A program made the position numbers and the translations under genes. The notes under the pieces were generated by a model. That model was not told where the DNA came from, did no database searches, and saw only the letters and a program-made list of their open reading frames with translations. Shown here piece after piece: positions 1-4,126 of a stretch of 5,370 bases of DNA (its first letter is position 1; the number at the start of each line of letters is the position of its first letter). The stretch comes from JBBQIY01 sp964618405 (GTDB lineage Bacteria > Verrucomicrobiota > Kiritimatiellia > RFP12 > UBA3636), in the NCBI GenBank assembly GCA_964618405.1, contig CAZUAY010000275.1, forward strand, positions 1 through 5,370. The letters run 5' to 3'.

Positions 1-6
1 GTCACT

Positions 7-22
7 GACCGATTACAGTCGC
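7..22 (-). repeat. Fragment of a dispersed repeat downstream of rnhB
   Basis: Read on the minus strand this is GCGACTGTAATCGGTC, identical over 16 bases to 4077-4092, where the same string runs into the 20-bp palindrome at 4081-4124. It is therefore the edge of a dispersed repeat that probably continues left of the window. The rest of 1-110 holds no recognisable gene. A 33-codon frame with a TTG start overlapping the rnhB stop (114 down to 13) ends at a TAA lying inside this repeat. It lacks a ribosome-binding site and I do not call it a gene. The yraN gene that often follows rnhB is not visible here. Confidence 0.6.
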
Positions 23-110
23 AAGATAGGCTCGCGGCGACGAGAGAACCACGCCGAAAACCCCGACAATTCTTCCTGATAGGACTGCTTCTCCGTTCTG
101 CCACGAGCGC

Positions 111-752
111 TCAAAAAAGCGAGGGCTGGTGGAGCGCCGCAACGGGGGCATAGCTTTGGCGGTGAACGGGACAGGCACCGTGTTTCTGGAGGGCGACGAG
201 ATGTGCTGGGGTAGGGTAGCCTTTGTGTTTAGCAAAGCCGTATTCGGGATACTGGGCATCGAGGTCATCCATGATGGCATCTCGGGTGACCTTTGCCACA
301 ATGCTGGCGGCGGCGATGAGGAAACTTTTGGCGTCGCCTTTCACAATAGCCGTTGAAGAGCAGGGAAGACCGCGTACGGGAAGACCGTCGACAAGCGCGT
401 GCGGCGGAATGCCGCCAGAAAGAGCAGAGACCGCGCGAGCCATGGCGACATGGGTTGCTCGGAGGATGTTGATGCTATCGATTTCGACGGGGTCTGCAAC
501 ACCGACGCCAACTTCTACTCCTGGGGTCGAAGAGAGGATTTCAAAAAAACGCTTTCGGTCGGCTTTAGTCAGCTTTTTGCTATCCGTGAGCCTCGCGAGT
601 TGATCGGCGTACAGGGCTTCGACCCGTTCTTGGGGAATGCAAACGGCTCCCGCGACCACAGGCCCAGCAAGCGGTCCGCGGCCTGCTTCATCGATGCCCG
701 CAAGGCGTGAGCTAGGGTTTTGAGCCCAGAACTGGTGTTCGAAGGTAAGCAT
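111..752 (-). CDS. rnhB: Ribonuclease HII
   Basis: Cytoplasmic type 2 ribonuclease H. It cuts the RNA strand of RNA-DNA hybrids and removes single ribonucleotides misincorporated into DNA. From the chosen start the protein has 213 residues, normal for the family. The four metal-binding carboxylates are visible: D21 and E22 in the GIDEAGRGPLAGPV motif, D122 in LVDG, and D158 in KVTRDAIM. The TDSKKL stretch (residues 56-61) and the HKGYPTPAH segment near 176-184 are also typical. The frame is open back to 818, but those 22 extra codons are encoded by an intergenic heptamer/hairpin repeat and resemble no RNase HII. The ATG at 752 puts the conserved GIDEAG at residue 19, as usual. Oddly, no Shine-Dalgarno lies before it; the upstream bases are pyrimidine-rich repeat. 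It follows rplS as in many bacteria, but after a repeat-filled gap and a likely terminator, so it may have its own promoter, which I could not identify. Confidence 0.95.
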   Translation of the reverse strand: MLTFEHQFWAQNPSSRLAGIDEAGRGPLAGPVVAGAVCIPQERVEALYADQLARLTDSKKLTKADRKRFFEILSSTPGVEVGVGVADPVEIDSINILRATHVAMARAVSALSGGIPPHALVDGLPVRGLPCSSTAIVKGDAKSFLIAAASIVAKVTRDAIMDDLDAQYPEYGFAKHKGYPTPAHLVALQKHGACPVHRQSYAPVAALHQPSLF

Positions 753-765
753 GGAGAGAGGGAGA

Positions 766-830
766 GTAGGGAGTAGGGCGTAGGGAGGAGGGAGCAGTTT
801 CCGATGGGGACACCCCATGCCCCGTTTGAA
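766..830. repeat. Composite heptamer-plus-hairpin repeat, copy 1
   Basis: Four tandem heptamers of the form GTAGGGM (766-793, the last degenerate) lead into AGTTTCCG (796-803). A hairpin follows, ATGGGG-ACA-CCCCAT (804-818), and then GCCCCGTTTGAA (819-830). The same ordered parts recur at 881-940, so this is one repeat unit rather than chance low complexity. It lies directly upstream of rnhB and encodes the spurious N-terminal extension of that frame. Confidence 0.8.
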
Positions 831-833
831 AAA

Positions 834-867
834 AACTTTGTCGTTAGCTTTGTCGGGAACTTTGTCG
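834..867 (-). repeat. 12-bp tandem repeat (CGACAAAGTTCC type), locus 1
   Basis: Read on the minus strand there are three units in exact 12-base register: CGACAAAGTTCC, CGACAAAGCTAA and CGACAAAGTT, followed by a T-run. The same register and ending (CGACGAAGTTCG twice, then CGACAACGTTTT) occurs on the plus strand at 3865-3900. It sits between the two copies of the composite heptamer/hairpin repeat. Confidence 0.75.
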
Positions 868-880
868 AGGTGGTGGAAGC

Positions 881-940
881 GTAGGGCGTAGGGAGTAGGG
901 CGTAGTTTCCGCTGGGGCTCTACCCCAGACCCCGCTTAAA
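881..940. repeat. Composite heptamer-plus-hairpin repeat, copy 2
   Basis: Three and a half GTAGGGM heptamers (881-905) run into AGTTTCCG (904-911). Then come the hairpin CTGGGG-CTCTA-CCCCAG (912-928) and ACCCCGCTTAAA (929-940). Relative to copy 1 the terminal base pair of the stem is changed on both sides (A-T to C-G), so pairing is kept, and the loop is two bases longer. Positions 941-1024, between this and the CTAGNNA heptamers, are AT-rich and hold nothing I recognise. Confidence 0.8.
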
Positions 941-1024
941 TAGAGGGGACAAGAAATTGGTCGTATGTAGTTTCGCCACAAAGAACACAAAAGAGAAAAC
1001 TTGTAATTCTTATTTCATAATTGG

Positions 1025-1055
1025 CTAGCGACTCGCCACTAGTCACTAGCGACTT
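1025..1055. repeat. CTAGNNA heptamer tandem repeat, locus 1
   Basis: Four units in 7-base register, CTAGCGA CTCGCCA CTAGTCA CTAGCGA, followed by CTT. The same register recurs at 4061-4083 (TAGCCA CTAGCAA CTAGCGA CTG). It lies in the gap between rplS and rnhB. The short heptamer design recalls the short tandemly repeated repetitive sequences described in cyanobacteria, but that is an analogy, not an identification. Confidence 0.7.
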
Positions 1056-1070
1056 CTTCCAGCAAACACC

Positions 1071-1105
1071 AAAACCAGACGCCAAGGGTTTCCGTTGGCA
1101 TCTGG
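1071..1105 (-). terminator. Probable intrinsic terminator of the rpsP-trmD-rplS operon
   Basis: On the minus strand CCAGATGCCAA (1105-1095) pairs with TTGGCGTCTGG (1085-1075). That gives an 11-bp stem with one internal T-G wobble and a 9-base loop. TTTT follows at 1074-1071, then the T-rich GGTGTTTG. The structure starts 32 bases after the rplS stop, where the end of the operon transcript is expected. The T-run is short, so termination may be partial and let some transcription reach rnhB. Confidence 0.55.
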
Positions 1106-1137
1106 TGGTGGATTCGTTTGAATCGGCTGAAGCGTGG

Positions 1138-1485
1138 TTAGCTTCTCTTCTCGCGAAGGCGGGCTTTCTTGCCGCGGAGGTCGCGCAGATAGTAAAGCTT
1201 AGAACGGCGAACATGTGCCGAGCGCTCAACTTCGATTTTAACGAGGTACGGGGAGTGTACCGGGAAAACTTTTTCCACGCCGACGCCGAAGGAAAGGCGA
1301 CGGACGGTAAAAGTCTCGTTAGCACCCTCTCCATCGCGGGCAATAACTGTTCCTGCGAAAATCTGAATGCGCTCTTTGTCGCCTTCCTTGATTTTGATGG
1401 AAACTTTGACGCCATCGCCGACCGCGAAGGGTGTTACGTCGCTCTTAAGGCTTTCGGCTGTGATCTGATCTAATACGTTGCTCAT
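1138..1485 (-). CDS. rplS: Large-subunit ribosomal protein L19
   Basis: Bacterial L19, located at the interface of the 50S and 30S subunits. The frame gives 115 residues, the normal size. Family landmarks are the GDGVKVSIKIKEGDKERIQIFAGTV region (from about residue 22), NETFTVRRLSFGVGVEKVFPVHSP in the middle, and the C-terminal RRSKLYYLRDLRGKKARLRE. The frame is open 21 codons further upstream, but those codons overlap the trmD tail and do not look like L19. The ATG at 1485 has an AGGAGA Shine-Dalgarno nine bases before it and overlaps the trmD stop as ATGA, which points to translational coupling. It is the last gene before a likely terminator. Nothing is unusual in the protein itself. Confidence 0.97.
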   Translation of the reverse strand: MSNVLDQITAESLKSDVTPFAVGDGVKVSIKIKEGDKERIQIFAGTVIARDGEGANETFTVRRLSFGVGVEKVFPVHSPYLVKIEVERSAHVRRSKLYYLRDLRGKKARLREKRS

Positions 1486-2324
1486 TTCAGTATTCTCTCC
1501 TGTGCGGGATCCTTCAGGGGTTCCGCAGACGGCTTGTCTGTTGGGCAAGCCAAGTTCTCTTGGTTGTTGTTTCGCCGAGCGTGTCGACGATCCTTTTTTC
1601 TGTTCTTTTCCTTTGTCTCATCCCGTGGCAGGCCCATCAGGCTTGCCAGATCCGGTCTGCGTTCCAGGGTGATTCGCTCAGCTTCTTGGAGTCTCCATGT
1701 AGCGATGGCCGCATGGTTTCCACTTTGAAGGATTTCTGGAACGCGCAATTCCCTGTACTCGACGGGTCTTGTGAACTGCGGGAAGTCGAGAAGCCCTGTC
1801 TCGAAAGACTCATCGACGGTCGCGCCTTCCCCTCCTAAAACCCCTGGAATCAATCTCACGACGGCATCGACCACGACGGCTGCTGGAAGAACCCCGTTGG
1901 TGAGCACGTAATCCCCGATCGAAAGCTCCTCGGGCTGCAGGAGCTGTCGAACTCGGTCGTCGATACCTTCGTAGTGGCCGCAGATGAAAACGAGATGCTT
2001 TTCTTTGGCTAACCGATGCGCATCCTTCTGCGTGAAGGGCTTTCCCGAGGGTGTCATCATGACGACTTTCGTCTCGGGTTTTGATACGGATTCGACGGCT
2101 TTGAGAAGCGGATCTGCGAGCATCACCATCCCCGGTCCTCCGCCGTAAGGTCTGTCGTCGGTGGTTCGTCTTGCGTTATCGGTAAAATCTCTTGGATTGA
2201 TTAACCCGAATTTTACGGCTTCGAGTTTCGCTGCTCGTTTGAGCATACTGGCTTCCAGAAAGCCGTTAAGCATTTCTGGGAAAACAGTGACGATATCGAT
2301 GTGCAGACGGTCCTGACGACTCAC
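1482..2324 (-). CDS. trmD: tRNA (guanine(37)-N1)-methyltransferase TrmD
   Basis: S-adenosylmethionine-dependent enzyme of the SPOUT (trefoil-knot) class. It methylates G37 next to the anticodon of tRNAs reading CUN, CCN and CGG codons, preventing +1 frameshifts. It has 280 residues. Landmarks are VTVFPEML (12-19), DDRPYGGGPGMVM (56-68), the cofactor-loop segments FICGHYEGID (113-122) and SIGDYVLTNGVLPA (135-148), R157 (matching E. coli Arg154), and LLDFPQFTRP (178-187). By colinear alignment the column of the E. coli catalytic Asp169 holds E172, with D171 beside it. The protein is longer than usual: after about residue 232 there is a highly charged, basic and asparagine-rich tail of nearly 50 residues. 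The start is GTG, with AGGAAG eight bases upstream. It lies 30 bp after rpsP; rimM, commonly found between the two, is absent. It is co-transcribed and coupled with rplS. Confidence 0.97.
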   Translation of the reverse strand: MSRQDRLHIDIVTVFPEMLNGFLEASMLKRAAKLEAVKFGLINPRDFTDNARRTTDDRPYGGGPGMVMLADPLLKAVESVSKPETKVVMMTPSGKPFTQKDAHRLAKEKHLVFICGHYEGIDDRVRQLLQPEELSIGDYVLTNGVLPAAVVVDAVVRLIPGVLGGEGATVDESFETGLLDFPQFTRPVEYRELRVPEILQSGNHAAIATWRLQEAERITLERRPDLASLMGLPRDETKEKNRKKDRRHARRNNNQENLACPTDKPSAEPLKDPAQERILK

Positions 2325-2354
2325 CCTTGCGGCTTCCTTTCCCGGGAAGCGTGA

Positions 2355-2612
2355 TTACTCTGCGTCTTTGGCCGCAAGCTTTTCGCGGCGCATGAGACTA
2401 CAGACGGTATCGCTCAACTGAGCCCCAGTGCCTTTCCAGTACTGGATGCGCTCGACATTGATGCCGAAATTTTTGCCGGGTTTCTTCGGATCGTACCATC
2501 CGAGCAACTCAATGAAGCGACCATCCCGAGGGAAGCGCGTATCGGTTGCGACGACGCGGAAACAGTTATCTCTGTTTGCGCCTGTGCGTGTTAATCTGAC
2601 TTTGACGGACAT
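2355..2612 (-). CDS. rpsP: Small-subunit ribosomal protein S16
   Basis: Bacterial S16, a 30S assembly protein that binds 16S rRNA. At 85 residues it is complete and of normal length. The N-terminal VKVRLTRTGANRDNCFRVV and the DTRFPRDGRFIELLGWYDP segment (residues 24-42) are diagnostic, followed by the INVERIQYWKGTGAQLSDTV region. It differs slightly from E. coli S16 in having N13-R14-D15-N16-C17 where E. coli has a lysine-rich loop. The ATG at 2612 is preceded by AGAGGAA at good spacing. It is the first gene of the rpsP-trmD-rplS operon. The 5' region is AT-rich, but no clean sigma-70 promoter could be fixed. Confidence 0.97.
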   Translation of the reverse strand: MSVKVRLTRTGANRDNCFRVVATDTRFPRDGRFIELLGWYDPKKPGKNFGINVERIQYWKGTGAQLSDTVCSLMRREKLAAKDAE

Positions 2613-2741
2613 GTATTCCTCTTTGTGTATAAACGAAACGAATCAAAAAGAGCAGTCATTGTGACATATAGCGGCGGGGAAATCTAGCAAAAAAGCGCGA
2701 GTTCGATAAAAAACGCTAAAAATATCTTTGGTTAGCCTTGT

Positions 2742-2811
2742 AAGAAGGCCGAAAAATACTTGTTTCTTCGGTTCTTATCGGCTCCTTGCCATGAGGTGCC
2801 GATTTTTTTTT
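2742..2811 (+). terminator. Orphan plus-strand tandem hairpins with T9 tail
   Basis: Two hairpins abut. The first pairs AAGAA and CCGAA (2742-2753, two-base GG bulge) with TTCGG and TTCTT (2767-2776). The second pairs ATCGGC and CCT (2777-2786) with AGG and GCCGAT (2794-2803) around a T-T mismatch and a 7-base loop, and runs into nine T residues (2803-2811). This is a good intrinsic terminator, but only on the plus strand, and no plus-strand gene precedes it. It lies 130 bp upstream of rpsP, which is read the other way. It could end a small plus-strand RNA or antisense transcription coming out of the ribosomal operon. The stretch 2613-2741 holds nothing else I can name. Confidence 0.6.
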
Positions 2812-2852
2812 GATGGAACCACTGCCTCGGCGCTGCGGCTTTACTACTTTCT

Positions 2853-2872
2853 GGTGCACGTGAACGTGCACC
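2853..2872. repeat. Perfect 9-bp inverted repeat
   Basis: GGTGCACGT (2853-2861) and ACGTGCACC (2864-2872) pair perfectly around a GA centre. It lies just outside the left end of the MITE-like element and shares TGCACCC with that element's left flank and right end. It may be another repeat fragment or a protein-binding palindrome; the sequence does not decide. Confidence 0.5.
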
Positions 2873-2881
2873 CACGATGCC

Positions 2882-3112
2882 GGGCGCATCCTCGTTCCGT
2901 TGACCTGTCCGTTTGGATTTGCTCAGAGGCACCACGTTTACTCGAAAGCGGCGTCGCGCGGAATACCGCTTGCCGCCGCACTCCAAAATCGGCCATCTTG
3001 GCGTGCGGTGACAACCGAAGGGCGGCACCGCTTTTCGCATGTCTGTCGGCGGCGTATGTCTCCGGCTTGCAAACCCATCGCCTATGCGAGTCAACGGAAC
3101 GGGGATGCACCC
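2882..3112. mobile_element. MITE-like non-autonomous element with 8-bp target duplication
   Basis: The ends are 23-bp terminal inverted repeats matching at 21 of 23 positions: 2882-2904, starting GGGCGCATCC, and 3090-3112, whose complement starts GGGTGCATCC. Both continue as CGTTCCGTTGAC after one further difference. Immediately outside both ends is ACGATGCC (2874-2881 and 3113-3120), an exact 8-bp direct duplication of the kind made by a transposase. The inside codes for nothing convincing but has a hairpin at 2974-3010 (CCGCAC and CCAA pairing with TTGG and GTGCGG). A 79-bp portion at the right end is repeated in inverted orientation at 5292-5370. GG-starting ends and 8-bp duplications occur in ISL3 and IS256 family elements, so one of these could have mobilised it; the family is not established. 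Confidence 0.6.
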
Positions 3113-3252
3113 ACGATGCCATCACACTCATTTACAAATTACAATTTTAACAAATAAATGATAGTATTACTCCTCGTTCAAAAGTGCTTGTCTTTGATTA
3201 GACTGTGTCTTAATTTTTCAAAAGAGTCATGAGAAAGCCCAGAGATAAAAGT

Positions 3253-3816
3253 ATGAAAGCATTAAAAATCGAGTCTATAACCTTGTATCATTACAGCATT
3301 CAGTTGCGTGTCCCTTTCCGTATCAGTGCGGGAGAAATCACCACGAAGGAAGCGGTGATTTTAGAAATGCGCTCTGGCGATTTTATTGGCTGGGGCGAAG
3401 CTGCCGTTGATGCCGTTCCATTTTATCCGCATGAGACTGTCGGTTCTGTTCTGGATGTGATGAAGCGCGCTTTGATTCCTGCAGTTCGCGGTAAAAGCTT
3501 CGCAACGCCAGAGGAGCTGTCCGATTATATGGAAAAAGCGTATCGTGGAAATAATTTCGCAAAAGCGGCAGTAGAAGCCGCTTTTTGGGATGTCTATGGT
3601 AAGAGCCTTGGAAAATCCTGCGCTGCTTTACTAGGCGCCACCCGCGAGGTGATTGAGTTCGGACCCAGTCTGGGAATCAAAACAGAGCCCGCAGCCTTGG
3701 TCGATGCTGTAACGGAGCGGGGACATTCCTGTCCCCGACACGACGGGGGTTGGAAAACCCCCGCTCCGTTTGCTTCGCTCGTCTGCCGTCCCCGCACAGG
3801 CAGGCTCCTCCTGTAA
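3253..3816 (+). pseudogene. Truncated N-acylamino acid racemase / o-succinylbenzoate synthase (enolase superfamily)
   Basis: The first 153 codons encode the N-terminal capping domain of an enolase-superfamily enzyme. They include VPFRISAG (20-27), GWGEA (46-50), PFYPHETVGSVLDVM (56-70), RGNNFAKAAVEAAFWD (98-113) and FGPSLGIK (136-143). This pattern fits the racemase/OSBS branch, whose members either make o-succinylbenzoate for menaquinone or racemise N-succinyl or N-acyl amino acids. Intact members have about 370 residues. Here homology ends at V153, where the frame enters the cruciform repeat at 3711, and 34 unrelated codons follow to a stop. The barrel with the KxK and acidic catalytic residues is absent, and I found no remnant of it before 4126. 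The enzyme must be inactive. The ATG at 3253 fits the family N-terminus (MKALKIESI); an in-frame ATG at 3229 is less likely. Start-region sequence is AT-rich with no clear promoter. Which of the two activities it had cannot be told. Confidence 0.85.
3711..3770. repeat. Cruciform (three-way junction) repeat that truncates the racemase gene
   Basis: Outer arms AACGGAGCGGGG (3711-3722) and CCCCGCTCCGTT (3759-3770) are perfectly complementary. Between and partly overlapping them are two 7-bp hairpins: GGGGACA-TTCC-TGTCCCC (3719-3736) and GGGGGTT-GGAA-AACCCCC (3745-3762). Their four-base loops, TTCC and GGAA, are complementary to each other. The arms share AACGGARCGGGGA with the terminal repeats of the MITE-like element. 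Homology of the upstream racemase frame ends at exactly this point. Confidence 0.75.
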
Positions 3817-4060
3817 ACGCGGTCTCCTCGTCGCGTAACGGGCTGAGGCGACTTCGCGGAGGCTCGACGAAGTTCGCGACGAAGTTCGCGACAACGTTTT
3901 TGGGATGCACAAAGTTGCTCCATCGTTTTTTCGCGGCGCGGCCGCGCGGAGGGCTTGCCTATCGCAGCCCTTCTGGCGCGTCCCTCAGGCACGAGGGTAG
4001 ATCGGTGATGCTATAGAAGGGAATATTATCTGCGACTCTATTTCCGTAATTAAGCTCTTT
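3771..4060. other. Gene-free repeat-filled stretch between pseudogene and palindrome
   Basis: No gene is supported here; the open frames on both strands are low-complexity translations of repeats. Visible structures are the 12-bp tandem repeat (3865-3900), a 12-base palindrome GCGCGGCCGCGC (3936-3947), AGGGCT paired with AGCCCT across ten bases (3950-3971), and CCCTC paired with GAGGG across six bases (3982-3997). Positions 4010-4060 turn AT-rich. I looked for the missing racemase C-terminus in all three plus frames and saw none. Confidence 0.6.
3865..3900 (+). repeat. 12-bp tandem repeat (CGACGAAGTTCG type), locus 2
   Basis: Three units in 12-base register: CGACGAAGTTCG (3865-3876), the identical 3877-3888, and CGACAACGTTTT (3889-3900). 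The same unit structure, also ending in a T-run, is present on the minus strand at 867-834. Orientation relative to each other is inverted. Confidence 0.75.
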
Positions 4061-4083
4061 TAGCCACTAGCAACTAGCGACTG
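4061..4083. repeat. CTAGNNA heptamer tandem repeat, locus 2
   Basis: TAGCCA, CTAGCAA and CTAGCGA follow each other in 7-base register and run into CTGTAATCGG, the left arm of the large palindrome. The heptamer type matches 1025-1055, while the junction GCGACTGTAATCGGTC matches the left window edge (7-22, inverted). Confidence 0.65.
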
Positions 4084-4124
4084 TAATCGGTCCGGCACAG
4101 CCCCCTGTGCCGGACCGATTACAG
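4081..4124. repeat. Perfect 20-bp palindrome with CCCC spacer
   Basis: CTGTAATCGGTCCGGCACAG (4081-4100) and its exact complement (4105-4124) are separated by CCCC. On the minus strand it begins two bases after the nitrilase stop codon, so it would form a very stable hairpin at the 3' end of that mRNA. No T-run follows on either strand, so it is not a canonical intrinsic terminator. It may block 3' exonucleases or aid termination. Part of the arm recurs at 7-22, so it belongs to a repeat family. Confidence 0.9.
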
Positions 4125-4126
4125 TA

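Noticed and set aside
2..301. Minus-strand open frame of 99 codons at the left edge
   Set aside because: It overlaps the conserved C-terminal half of rnhB in another frame and shows no recognisable motif.
766..905. CRISPR array
   Set aside because: Units are 7 bases, contiguous and without spacers of uniform length; no cas gene is near.
936..1415. Minus-strand 159-codon frame over rplS and its downstream repeats
   Set aside because: It is the out-of-frame shadow of L19 extended through repeat sequence.
1021..1473. Plus-strand open frame antisense to rplS
   Set aside because: It mirrors the well-conserved L19 gene; no ribosome-binding site or family features.
2613..2720. Promoter of the rpsP operon
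   Set aside because: TTGCTA and TATATG on the minus strand are only 14 bases apart and other pairs are worse, so no call was made although a promoter must be near.
2728..3157. Several open frames on both strands between rpsP and the racemase pseudogene
   Set aside because: They are translations of the MITE-like element and neighbouring palindromes; no two copies conserve a protein-like reading frame with a start signal.
3594..4016. Overlapping frames on both strands across the cruciform and 12-mer repeats
   Set aside because: Composition is that of GC-rich repeats; no domain, start signal or membrane segment supports them.
4081..4124. Intrinsic terminator of the nitrilase gene
   Set aside because: The stem is excellent, but no T-run follows on either strand, so it is recorded as a palindromic repeat instead.
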